A stretch of 6,884 nucleotides of DNA, from contig NZ_UQYC01000084.1 in the NCBI RefSeq assembly GCF_900545205.1, forward strand, positions 1-6,884. Direction: 5' to 3'. The position numbers were made by a program, and so were the translations under genes. Below are positions 1 to 6,131 of this stretch, in pieces. How positions within the stretch are numbered: the stretch's first letter is position 1; every line of letters starts with the position of its first letter. A model generated the notes under the pieces. That model was not told the DNA's origin, did no database searches, and saw only the letters and a program-made list of their open reading frames with translations. Source of the DNA: an uncultured Veillonella sp. (GTDB lineage: Bacteria; Bacillota; Negativicutes; Veillonellales; Veillonellaceae).

Positions 1-38
1 ATCTATGTTACAATAGGCATATAATTTTATAATTATAC

Positions 39-67
39 TTGTATCTGTTATAGAAAAATCTTATAAT
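39..67 (+). promoter_or_regulatory. possible upstream sigma-A-type promoter of the ireB operon
   Basis: A perfect -10 box TATAAT (62-67) has TTGTAT (39-44) upstream with a 17-base spacer. The -35 match is only the TTG triplet, so this is the weaker of two tandem candidates before ireB. The surrounding 1-110 stretch has no plausible coding frame. Confidence 0.4.
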
Positions 68-80
68 GCATAAAAAGTTA

Positions 81-110
81 CTGACTTTGTAGCTTTAATT
101 CAAGTATAAT
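81..110 (+). promoter_or_regulatory. sigma-A-type promoter of the ireB-ruvX-DUF1292 operon
   Basis: A perfect -10 box TATAAT (105-110) is preceded by CTGACT (81-86), which matches four of six bases of TTGACA, with an 18-base spacer. Transcription would start near 116-118, which is the foot of the hairpin at 115-146. It is the best promoter candidate before ireB. Confidence 0.6.
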
Positions 111-114
111 AGGA

Positions 115-146
115 GGCGAGGTTTCACTTTTACAGTGAACCCTGCC
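115..146 (+). promoter_or_regulatory. 5' leader hairpin of the ireB operon mRNA
   Basis: This is an imperfect inverted repeat of about 12 base pairs. Bases 123-128 (TTCACT) pair with 134-139 (AGTGAA) around a five-base loop. Beyond a T122/C140 mismatch, 119-121 pair with 141-143, and after a bulged G118, 115-117 pair with 144-146. No T-run follows (the next bases are AATGTAATAAAAAGG), so it is not a terminator. It lies between the predicted transcription start and the ireB ribosome binding site (AAGGAGGG, 158-165). It may stabilise the mRNA 5' end or bind a regulator; that role is inference. Confidence 0.55.
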
Positions 147-170
147 AATGTAATAAAAAGGAGGGATACG

Positions 171-431
171 ATGAAGGTTTCTGATGAAACTATGTTATTC
201 CGTAAAGTAGACGATGAACCGATGACAGCTGAAGAGGTTCTTACTCGTGTTTATCAATCTATTCAAGAAAAAGGTTACAATCCAATCAATCAAATCTTAG
301 GGTATCTTATTTCTGGGGATCCAGCGTACATTACAAGCTATAATAATGCACGTTCTGATATCCGTCGTTTAGAGCGGGATGACTTGATTGAGGAATTGTT
401 GAAAGAATACGCAAAGGCAAAACAACTATAA
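171..431 (+). CDS. ireB: IreB family regulatory phosphoprotein (UPF0297/YrzL)
   Basis: This 86-residue cytoplasmic protein belongs to the IreB (DUF965/UPF0297) family. In Enterococcus faecalis, IreB is a substrate of the PASTA Ser/Thr kinase IreK and of its phosphatase, and acts in cell-wall stress and antimicrobial tolerance. The family core is clear at residues 34-61 (EKGYNPINQILGYL..GDPAY..YNNAR), followed by a charged helix containing RRLERD. Residues Ser4 and Thr7 stand where the enterococcal protein has its phosphorylated threonines, so position 4 is a conservative change. ATG 171 is chosen because AAGGAGGG (158-165) lies six bases upstream and the N-terminus then matches the family; a GTG at 135 would add 12 residues with no good ribosome site. 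It is first in its operon, and its TAA shares one base with the ruvX ATG. The kinase and phosphatase genes are not in this window. Confidence 0.93.
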   Translation: MKVSDETMLFRKVDDEPMTAEEVLTRVYQSIQEKGYNPINQILGYLISGDPAYITSYNNARSDIRRLERDDLIEELLKEYAKAKQL

Positions 432-850
432 TGAGAATTATGTCATTAGATGTGGGCAGCCGTACTATCGGTATTGCCTGTAGTGATGCACTGCTCATGA
501 CCGCACAAGGTATTGAAACCATTCGTAGAACATCTCTTGAAAAAGACTTTAACCGCTTGCAAGAACTCATTACTGAATATGAAGTACATGAACTTGTAGT
601 AGGTATGCCGAAAAATATGAATGGTACAAAAGGTGAACGGGCTGAAAAGACCGAAGAATTTGTTGAAAAGATGAAGGAAGTCATCGATTTACCTGTTACA
701 TATTGGGATGAGCGGTTATCTACCGTTATGGCTGAACGCCAACTCATTGCAGCTGACGTGAGTCGTAAAAAACGTAAGTCCGTTATTGATAAAATGGCAG
801 CGGTTGTAATTTTGCAAGGATATTTAGATCGCTTGCAGTTTAATAAATAA
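431..850 (+). CDS. ruvX: RuvX/YqgF family putative Holliday junction resolvase / pre-16S rRNA nuclease
   Basis: This 139-residue protein has the normal length for YqgF (RuvX), a small cytoplasmic RNase H-fold nuclease. The family is annotated as a Holliday junction resolvase and has also been linked to 5'-end maturation of 16S rRNA. Visible motifs are the first strand with Asp7 (LDVGSRTIGIA, residues 6-16), VVGMPKNMNG (56-65), DERLST with Glu94 (93-98), and the C-terminal helix IDKMAAVVILQGYLD with Asp120 (119-133). Asp7, Glu94 and Asp120 are the likely metal-binding acidic residues. The start is fixed by the TAATG overlap with ireB, which implies translational coupling; no strong separate ribosome binding site is visible. 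ireB, ruvX and a DUF1292 gene also sit together in B. subtilis (yrzL-yrrK-yrzB). Confidence 0.94.
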   Translation: MRIMSLDVGSRTIGIACSDALLMTAQGIETIRRTSLEKDFNRLQELITEYEVHELVVGMPKNMNGTKGERAEKTEEFVEKMKEVIDLPVTYWDERLSTVMAERQLIAADVSRKKRKSVIDKMAAVVILQGYLDRLQFNK

Positions 851-876
851 GTATTTTTTCTTAAGGAGGGTTTCCG

Positions 877-1173
877 ATGGTTGACCAAAATTTTGAAGGC
901 GAAGTATATTACTTGGAATTCGAAGATGAAAATGGTAACAAACAGTACTTCACAGAGGACATTATTTTAAGTCATGAAGGCCAAGAATATGCTGTTCTTG
1001 TACATGTACAAGATGAAGAGGCTGACCATGAAGGTCAAGATGATACATACATGATCTTGGCTCGCATCGAAAAAAATGAAGAAGGCGTAGAAGAATACGT
1101 ACCTTTAGATGAAGATGATGAAAACTTTGAAACTCTAGTAAAATTGTATGAAGAAATGGAAGATGGCGAATAG
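877..1173 (+). CDS. yrzB: DUF1292 family acidic protein (YrzB-like)
   Basis: This 98-residue protein resembles the DUF1292/UPF0473 family (B. subtilis YrzB). It is strongly acidic: about 34 Asp/Glu against only four Lys/Arg by my count. It reads as a small beta-rich domain (EVYYLEFEDENGNKQYF, residues 9-25, then YAVLVHV, YMILARIE and EYVPLDEDDENFETL) followed by a short acidic helix ending in MEDGE. The molecular function of the family is not established and I assign none. It has no signal peptide or membrane segment. A strong ribosome site, AAGGAGGG (863-870), lies six bases before the ATG. It follows ruvX by 26 bases and is last in the operon, with an intrinsic terminator beginning 18 bases after its stop. 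The symbol is given by homology and gene order. Confidence 0.85.
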   Translation: MVDQNFEGEVYYLEFEDENGNKQYFTEDIILSHEGQEYAVLVHVQDEEADHEGQDDTYMILARIEKNEEGVEEYVPLDEDDENFETLVKLYEEMEDGE

Positions 1174-1190
1174 TCGTATTCTTTATAAAT

Positions 1191-1227
1191 ATAGCGTGTT
1201 GTCTTTGGGCAATACGCTATTTTTATT
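1191..1227 (+). terminator. intrinsic terminator of the ireB-ruvX-DUF1292 operon
   Basis: Bases 1191-1201 (ATAGCGTGTTG) pair with 1210-1220 (CAATACGCTAT) to give an 11-bp stem with one G-U pair around an eight-base loop. The tract TTTTTATTT follows. The hairpin begins 18 bases after the DUF1292 stop codon and separates this operon from mltG. Confidence 0.9.
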
Positions 1228-1246
1228 TGCTATTTATTAAGGGGCC

Positions 1247-1300
1247 TATAATATGATAATGTCCTTTTATATAGGGGAAATATGGACTTTATGGTATAAT
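1247..1300 (+). promoter_or_regulatory. promoter region of the mltG-trmR-trhP operon
   Basis: There are two perfect TATAAT boxes, at 1247-1252 and 1295-1300. The second is preceded by TGG (TG at 1292-1293), an extended -10 element, which would make up for the absence of a recognisable -35 box. A start near 1307 leaves a leader of about 37 bases. The first box has only poor -35 candidates. A CCTATA/TATAGG inverted repeat (1245-1250 and 1270-1275) overlaps it, but its significance is unknown. Confidence 0.55.
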
Positions 1301-1343
1301 AAGATGATAAATACTGTTATGTTACAGAAAGGAACTCAACGTC

Positions 1344-2750
1344 GTGAGAAAAGCCTTAAGATATATTTTAATCCTTATTATTGTAGGCGTATTAATCATC
1401 GCCGGTGGTTTGGGAGCGATTTATTTAGTGCCAAACACCTTTGCTCAAGATGATGGTACACAAGTACTTGTCATCGAAAAAGGGCAGACTGGCACTGAAA
1501 TTGCAGACATGCTCTATGAACGAGGTCTTATTCGTTCCACACAAGGCTTTAAGCTTTGGTTATATTTGAGCGGCACCAATGATAAACTTCAAACTGGTCA
1601 CTACCAAATTCCTAACAAGGTAACTGTGCGCGAACTCATTTCTTTATTACAAGAAGGTCATGTAGAATCTATTCGTGTTACAATTCCTGAAGGATACACA
1701 GTTGGTGATATTGCTATCGTTCTTGAAAAAAATCAAATTATGAAGGCAAAGGATTTCTTAGCAGAAGCAAAGACCTTTGTACCATATCCATATATGAAAG
1801 GAACAAGACCTGCTACATATCCGGTAGAGGGCTTCTTATTCCCAAGTACTTATGAAATTCCAGTAGGTGCAACGCCACGTGAAGTGATTCAAATGATGGC
1901 TGATGAAATGAATCGTTACCTCACACCGGCTGTGAAGAAACAAATTCAAGCTCAACACATGAGTATTCATGACTTTGTAACATTGGCATCCATTGTTGAA
2001 CGTGAATCTTTATTTGATGCAGATCGTCCAACAATTGCAGGGGTATTTAAAAAACGGTTAGCCCATGGTATTCCATTGCAATCTGATGCGACAATTTCCT
2101 ATGTACTTGGTTATGCAAAAGAAGATGTAACTATTGGTGATACGCAATTACAAAGTCCGTATAATACATACGTATCTAAAGGCTTGCCACCTGGTCCAAT
2201 TGCGAACCCTGGTAAAAAAGCATTAGATGCAGTCTTGCATTCTGAAGATACAGATTATTTATACTTTGTAGCAGATAAAGATGGACATAACCACTTCTCT
2301 AAAACATATGAAGAACATTTAGCGGAAGTTCATAAAATCTATGGTAATGATACGGCTACATCCTCTAATACAGGGGCCGCAGTACAAGCTGGTCCTAACT
2401 ATGACGTGGCTGTGGCAACGACAGAGCCTAACTACAATTACAGCTCTGAAGAAGCGGTGGAAGCAGATTCTCAATATGTTAATGTGGAACCTACGTACAA
2501 ATATACACCAACAACGGTTCCAGCTGCTGAAATTCCAGCACCAACACCAGCTCCACAAGCACCAGCTCAATCTGCACCAGCAACTCAATCATCTAGTTCT
2601 AACTCTTATGTGCCAACTACAACACCTGCTCCAGAATCTATGCAAAATGTTGTACCAAGTACACAACAAGTACCTCATATTGAAGTAAAGCCAGCTGAAT
2701 CTGTGGATCGTTCTACGTTGGTAGTTCCTAGTGGTAATAGCAATAAATAA
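1344..2750 (+). CDS. mltG: endolytic transglycosylase MltG (YceG-like) with a long Pro/Ala/Thr-rich tail
   Basis: MltG is a membrane-anchored lytic transglycosylase that cleaves nascent peptidoglycan strands, probably terminating glycan elongation. This 468-residue protein has a short basic N-terminus, one membrane segment (about residues 7-28), and a LysM-like region (about 41-105). The YceG catalytic domain follows (about 112-332), with YPVEGFLFPSTYEIP (159-173), ASIVERES (215-222), LQSDATISYVLG (245-256) and GLPPGPIANPG (280-290). Glu219 in ASIVERES corresponds to the catalytic glutamate of E. coli MltG. The catalytic domain ends near residue 332. The remaining ~135 residues are low-complexity, rich in Pro, Ala, Thr, Ser and Gln, with EPNYNY and EPTYKY repeats; most family members I know stop near the end of the catalytic domain. 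The GTG start follows AAAGGA (1328-1333) by ten bases and gives a full membrane anchor. It corresponds to B. subtilis yrrL in position. Confidence 0.93.
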   Translation: MRKALRYILILIIVGVLIIAGGLGAIYLVPNTFAQDDGTQVLVIEKGQTGTEIADMLYERGLIRSTQGFKLWLYLSGTNDKLQTGHYQIPNKVTVRELISLLQEGHVESIRVTIPEGYTVGDIAIVLEKNQIMKAKDFLAEAKTFVPYPYMKGTRPATYPVEGFLFPSTYEIPVGATPREVIQMMADEMNRYLTPAVKKQIQAQHMSIHDFVTLASIVERESLFDADRPTIAGVFKKRLAHGIPLQSDATISYVLGYAKEDVTIGDTQLQSPYNTYVSKGLPPGPIANPGKKALDAVLHSEDTDYLYFVADKDGHNHFSKTYEEHLAEVHKIYGNDTATSSNTGAAVQAGPNYDVAVATTEPNYNYSSEEAVEADSQYVNVEPTYKYTPTTVPAAEIPAPTPAPQAPAQSAPATQSSSSNSYVPTTTPAPESMQNVVPSTQQVPHIEVKPAESVDRSTLVVPSGNSNK

Positions 2751-2773
2751 TGTAGGAGATTGAATCTACTTTC

Positions 2774-3382
2774 ATGACATTAAATGATATTTTAAATGAA
2801 CAGCGTATTTACGCGATGATTAATGATGTACCGATTCTACGAGAATCTGAGGTTCATCTCTTTGAAGAATTAATAGGTTTGTACCGGCCCACCTCTGTGT
2901 TAGAGGTGGGCACCGCCATTGGTTATTCAGCTTTATTGATGGCTCCGCTACTCGATAAAGAAGAAGGGCATATTACATCTATTGAATTAGATGATGTGCG
3001 TCACGAAATGGCGAAATATTATATTAACCAATCCGATTATGCCGATAAAATTACATTACTGAAAGGTGATGCGTCTCAAGTCTTAACGGAACTCACTGGT
3101 GAATATGATCTAGTGTTTTTAGATGGGCCAAAAGGGCAATACCTAAAACAGTTAGAACTTATTTTACCTCATGTGAAAGAAGGAGGCGTTATCCTGGCGG
3201 ATAATGTACTTTTTAGAGGCTATGTAAGGGGCGATAAGGAGCCGCCAAAACGGTTCAAAACTATCGTAAAACGGTTAAAAGAATACTTAACGTATGTTGA
3301 AAATAAAGAATTGTTTAACACCACCATCTATCCAATGGGTGATGGTATGAGTGTGAGTGTGTGGAAAGGGCACAACAAATAA
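2774..3382 (+). CDS. trmR: class I SAM-dependent O-methyltransferase, likely tRNA 5-hydroxyuridine methyltransferase TrmR (YrrM)
   Basis: This 202-residue enzyme belongs to the COMT-like O-methyltransferase family. SAM-binding motif I is VLEVGTAIGYSALL (42-55), the acidic residue ending strand 2 is Glu71 (SIELDD), and the next motif is GDASQVL (98-104). LDGPKGQY (116-123) and VILADNVLFRG (139-149) supply Asp117, Asp143 and Asn144, the expected divalent-metal ligands. B. subtilis YrrM (TrmR) methylates 5-hydroxyuridine at tRNA position 34 to 5-methoxyuridine. The identical position here, just before a U32 protein of the TrhP type, supports the same role; without that context it would only be called an O-methyltransferase. 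The ATG is 14 bases after AGGAGA (2754-2759), which is long, but a 4-bp hairpin (2757-2767) may shorten the gap. It lies 23 bases after mltG and overlaps trhP by one base. Confidence 0.82.
   Translation: MTLNDILNEQRIYAMINDVPILRESEVHLFEELIGLYRPTSVLEVGTAIGYSALLMAPLLDKEEGHITSIELDDVRHEMAKYYINQSDYADKITLLKGDASQVLTELTGEYDLVFLDGPKGQYLKQLELILPHVKEGGVILADNVLFRGYVRGDKEPPKRFKTIVKRLKEYLTYVENKELFNTTIYPMGDGMSVSVWKGHNK
2887..2911 (+). repeat. perfect 10-bp GC-rich inverted repeat inside trmR
   Basis: GCCCACCTCT (2887-2896) and AGAGGTGGGC (2902-2911) are exactly complementary around a five-base loop. The repeat falls in codons 38-46 of trmR, which include the start of SAM-binding motif I. No T-run follows, so it is not an intrinsic terminator. 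Its GC content is well above that of its surroundings. Confidence 0.8.
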
Positions 3383-4623
3383 TGGCAGAACATTTTATGG
3401 AATTGCTTTGTCCAGCCGGTAATATGGACAAGCTCAAAATGGCGATTCGCTATGGTGCGGATGCCGTATATTGCGCAGGTAAACGTTTTGGCTTGCGCGC
3501 AGGTAACTCTAATTTCTCCGACGAGGAATTAAAGGAAGCTGTAGAATTTGTACATGCTCATGGTAAGAAAATCCATGTAACATGTAATATCATTCCTCAC
3601 AATGAGGACTTTGAAGGCTTAGAGGATTATTTGAAATTCCTTGAAAGTATCGGTGTTGATGCTATCATCGTTGCAGACATGGGGATTTTTAGCCTTGCTA
3701 AGCGCGTGGCTCCAGGTTTAGAGCTTCACGTAAGTACACAAGCTTCCACTACAAACTGGCACACAGTTCAAATGTGGAAAGAACTTGGTGCTACACGTGT
3801 TGTAGCAGCTCGTGAAGTGTCATTGGCGGACCTTAAAGAAATGAAGGACAATGTAGATATCGAAATCGAATCCTTCGTACATGGCTCCATGTGTATTTCT
3901 TACTCTGGTCGTTGTCTATTGTCTAACTACATGACAGGCAACCGTGATGCGAACCGCGGTCAATGTTCTCAATCTTGCCGTTGGAAATATTCCCTTGTTG
4001 AATCTAACCGACCTGGTGAATATTATCCAATTGAAGAAGATGAACATGGCACATATATCTTTAACTCTAAAGACTTGTGCTTGATTCACCGCATTCCTGA
4101 TTTATACGAAGCTGGTATTGATAGCCTTAAAATTGAAGGTCGTATGAAATCCGTTCACTATTGTGCAACAGTAGCAAAGGTATACCGTACAGCTATCGAT
4201 ACATATCTTAAAGAAGGTAAAGACTGGTATGTTCGTCCAGAATGGATTGCAGAATTAGAAAAGATTTCTCACCGTCCATATACAGATGGTTTTGCAGAAG
4301 GCCGTCCTGATGAAACAGCTCAAAACTATGGTAAATCTACTAATACACAAAGCCATGACTTCATCGGTTTAGTTATGGGCTACAACGAAGAAGAAAAATA
4401 CGTTGATCTTGAACAACGTAATAACTTCAAGGTAGGGGATAAAGTAGAATTCTGCCAACCTAAAGGTGAACTCGTTGAAACTGTAATTGAAAAAATGACA
4501 GACGAAGATGGTAATCCAATCGACGTAGCGCCTCATGCGCAAATGAAAGTGCGTATCTACATGGATACACCACTTGAGCCGTATTCTATGATGCGCCGTG
4601 AGTGCAAACCTAAAGAGGATTAA
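3382..4623 (+). CDS. trhP: peptidase U32 family protein, likely tRNA 5-hydroxyuridine synthase TrhP
   Basis: This is a 413-residue U32-family protein. Despite the name, TrhP-type members use prephenate and an iron-sulfur cluster to hydroxylate wobble uridine 34 of tRNAs to ho5U. The N-terminal barrel opens with MELLCPAGNMDKLKMAIRYG (residues 6-25). The U32 signature is complete at 163-181: ESFVHGSMC, then four residues, then GRCLLS. Cys171, Cys178, Cys195, Cys199 and Cys233 are candidate cluster ligands. SLKIEGRMKS (248-257) is also typical. The C-terminal part (about 327-405) matches the small U32 C-terminal domain. ATG 3382 is chosen because it overlaps the trmR stop as TAATG and has GGAAAGGG (3363-3370) upstream; the in-frame GTG 3361 lies inside trmR and ATG 3397 is a shorter alternative. 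B. subtilis has two adjacent U32 genes (yrrN, yrrO) here; only one is present. Collagenase-like protease remains the older, less likely label. Confidence 0.85.
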   Translation: MAEHFMELLCPAGNMDKLKMAIRYGADAVYCAGKRFGLRAGNSNFSDEELKEAVEFVHAHGKKIHVTCNIIPHNEDFEGLEDYLKFLESIGVDAIIVADMGIFSLAKRVAPGLELHVSTQASTTNWHTVQMWKELGATRVVAAREVSLADLKEMKDNVDIEIESFVHGSMCISYSGRCLLSNYMTGNRDANRGQCSQSCRWKYSLVESNRPGEYYPIEEDEHGTYIFNSKDLCLIHRIPDLYEAGIDSLKIEGRMKSVHYCATVAKVYRTAIDTYLKEGKDWYVRPEWIAELEKISHRPYTDGFAEGRPDETAQNYGKSTNTQSHDFIGLVMGYNEEEKYVDLEQRNNFKVGDKVEFCQPKGELVETVIEKMTDEDGNPIDVAPHAQMKVRIYMDTPLEPYSMMRRECKPKED

Positions 4624-4737
4624 TAGTTCAACTATACTAATATAAAAGATCTTACATTTGATGAGTAGTTACATTAACAATGGTGTTTAGCTTATAAAAG
4701 TAAGCCATATATGAAGCATCTTTGAAGGAGGATATTT

Positions 4738-5013
4738 ATGAGCGGTACAGCTTTAGAACCGAGTAAATCTATCGGTGCATTTCCAGATGTACCAGACTTA
4801 CCGACCTCCGGAGAGGAAGCGTATGTGTACTTTCATATAGATCCTACACATACGAATTTTATCAATCGCATCATTGAAGGCTATGAATACTTAGGTGTTA
4901 TGACCTCTGTAGATACAAGTGGGCGTTGCATGTTGCGCTGTACACCCTCTACGCGATCATTGGCTATTGATGTATTACGTAGTTTATCTAATTATGTCAC
5001 TATCGAAAATTAA
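4738..5013 (+). CDS. small DUF4911 family protein of unknown function
   Basis: This 91-residue protein resembles the DUF4911 family, known to me mainly from Negativicutes and related Firmicutes. The core runs from about residue 28 (AYVYFHIDPTHTNFINRIIEGYEYLGVMTSVD, 28-59) through RCMLRCTPSTRSLAIDVLRSLSNYVTI (63-89). This alternating strand-helix pattern suggests a compact alpha/beta domain. The first ~27 residues are a Pro/Ser-containing, probably disordered extension. Cys64 and Cys68 are spaced CxxxC. It has no signal peptide or membrane segment, and its function is unknown. The start is firm: AAGGAGG (4725-4731) lies six bases before the ATG. It is 114 bases after trhP with no terminator between them, so co-transcription with trmR-trhP is plausible. 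A weak -10-like TATAAA (4693-4698) could give it its own promoter, and no terminator is seen after it. Confidence 0.75.
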   Translation: MSGTALEPSKSIGAFPDVPDLPTSGEEAYVYFHIDPTHTNFINRIIEGYEYLGVMTSVDTSGRCMLRCTPSTRSLAIDVLRSLSNYVTIEN

Positions 5014-5129
5014 GTATATTGTGGGTTTTATCTATATCTAGTGTGCATCTATGTAAATCTGTTACAGCATCTTATAGGGCATACAACTAGAACCAAGTAT
5101 ATGAACAGTAGAGAAATGAGAGTATATCT

Positions 5130-6119
5130 ATGAAACAATCTATTTTGAAACGTGCATTATTAACAGCTTGCCTTGGTGTATCCATGGCAGGTGTGGCTAT
5201 GGCCGGTCCTGTAGGTCCAGTGATCATTCCTCAAGCAGGGGATGTTGTAGTAATCAACCATGGCCCTGATATGACTTTCACAGGCAATATCAATTTCGAT
5301 GTGGAAAGCCAAACTAATAATAATCTACAAATTGGCTCCACTGTGATTCCTAATGTTGTATACGGTGCGGCGTTCAATAAATCTGGTGCGCCTGACACAA
5401 TTATCCCAGCTCAAACTTACGTATATGTAGGTACAAAAGATGGGGCGAATGCTTTCACAGAAGCTAGCGACGCCGACAAAAAAGGGGCTAACTGGAATGT
5501 AGAAACGTTGAAAAAAACTAAATCTGGCGATGTGCAACTAGCGAGCCGTGGTATTCCTGAAAAGCCCTTAGCAAACCAAGTAGCAACTATTAAAGATTCC
5601 ATTATGCTTAGCGCTGTAGACCTCAGTACAACAGAGGTAGGCCGTAATAGCAAGGGCGTTCTATACATGACTGTACCTAAGGAATTGAAATTGACTGCTG
5701 ATACTGGTATTCCGGAAGACGTAAGGGAAACAATGCCAGCGATGTTCCGTGGCAAAATGGGTGACTCCCTCATGGTAAACCTCATGCCTCTAAATGAAGA
5801 GGAGAAACAACAATTAGCAGTGAACCCGCATAATGCAAATACAATCGTATTCAACCGTGGTATGAGCATGGCTAAAATGATCGGTTCCTCTGCCCGTACA
5901 AGTAAAGTGTACACATACATGAAGGACCATTACTTGAACCTCGTTATTGTAGCGAAAGATTACGACGACAACGGTGCTCGTGGCAGCGGTGTTATGATGG
6001 TTTCTAAACAAGATAACTCTAATGATGTGCTTTTAACACTCTACAAAGGCCCAGACCTTTCCAATAGCAAGTTGGAAAAAGTAATTGGCACTATGTTATC
6101 TACAAACTTCAAACGCTAA
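5130..6119 (+). CDS. secreted protein of unknown function
   Basis: I do not recognise the family of this 329-residue protein. It starts with a standard Sec signal peptide: basic MKQSILKR, a hydrophobic stretch to about residue 22, and AMA followed by GP, giving predicted cleavage after Ala25. In a diderm host the mature protein would be periplasmic or surface-associated. The mature chain has no cysteine and no transmembrane helix. Residues 26-100 look beta-rich (VVVINHGPDMTFTGNINFDV, TVIPNVVYGAAF, QTYVYVGT). A mixed segment follows, with MLSAVDLSTTEVGRNSKGVLYMTVP at 159-183. The C-terminal third (about 236-329) resembles a compact domain with NTIVFNRGMSMAKMIGSS, LNLVIVAKDYDDNGARG, GVMMVSK and DVLLTLYKGPDLSNSKLEKVIGTML. 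The ribosome site is weak (GAGAG near 5118-5122), but the ATG fits the signal peptide exactly. It lies 116 bases after the DUF4911 gene with no clear promoter or terminator between them. Confidence 0.85.
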   Translation: MKQSILKRALLTACLGVSMAGVAMAGPVGPVIIPQAGDVVVINHGPDMTFTGNINFDVESQTNNNLQIGSTVIPNVVYGAAFNKSGAPDTIIPAQTYVYVGTKDGANAFTEASDADKKGANWNVETLKKTKSGDVQLASRGIPEKPLANQVATIKDSIMLSAVDLSTTEVGRNSKGVLYMTVPKELKLTADTGIPEDVRETMPAMFRGKMGDSLMVNLMPLNEEEKQQLAVNPHNANTIVFNRGMSMAKMIGSSARTSKVYTYMKDHYLNLVIVAKDYDDNGARGSGVMMVSKQDNSNDVLLTLYKGPDLSNSKLEKVIGTMLSTNFKR

Positions 6120-6131
6120 TTTATAAATAAC

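Noticed and set aside
135..170. GTG start extending IreB by 12 residues upstream
   Set aside because: The GTG lies inside the leader hairpin with no good ribosome site. ATG 171 has AAGGAGGG six bases upstream and gives the family-typical N-terminus.
331..888. 185-codon open frame on the minus strand across ireB/ruvX
   Set aside because: It lies opposite the well-supported ruvX gene, its translation shows no recognisable domain, and it has no ribosome site or promoter of its own.
1245..1275. CCTATA/TATAGG inverted repeat as an operator before mltG
   Set aside because: Six-base arms in AT-rich DNA overlapping a -10 box can occur by chance, and no extended symmetry or known operator motif is visible.
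1253..1453. 66-codon plus-strand frame beginning before mltG
   Set aside because: It covers the mltG promoter region and the start of mltG in another frame. Its product has no family features and no suitable ribosome site.
2341..2688. 115-codon plus-strand frame with a His/Gln/Leu-rich product inside mltG
   Set aside because: It is the shifted reading of the low-complexity Pro/Ala/Thr tail. The in-frame reading continues mltG without a break, so there is no sign of frameshift or a separate gene.
3361..3381. GTG start giving TrhP seven extra residues
   Set aside because: It lies inside the end of trmR and would bury the likely ribosome site. The TAATG overlap at 3380-3384 is the better start and mirrors the ireB-ruvX junction.
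5160..5171. Possible lipoprotein lipobox (LTAC, residues 11-14) in the secreted protein
   Set aside because: The hydrophobic stretch before Cys14 would be only a few residues, and hydrophobic residues continue past it to a classical AMA signal peptidase I site.
5417..5920. 167-codon minus-strand frame opposite the secreted-protein gene
   Set aside because: There is no ribosome site, promoter or recognisable domain. The opposite strand has a full gene with a signal peptide.
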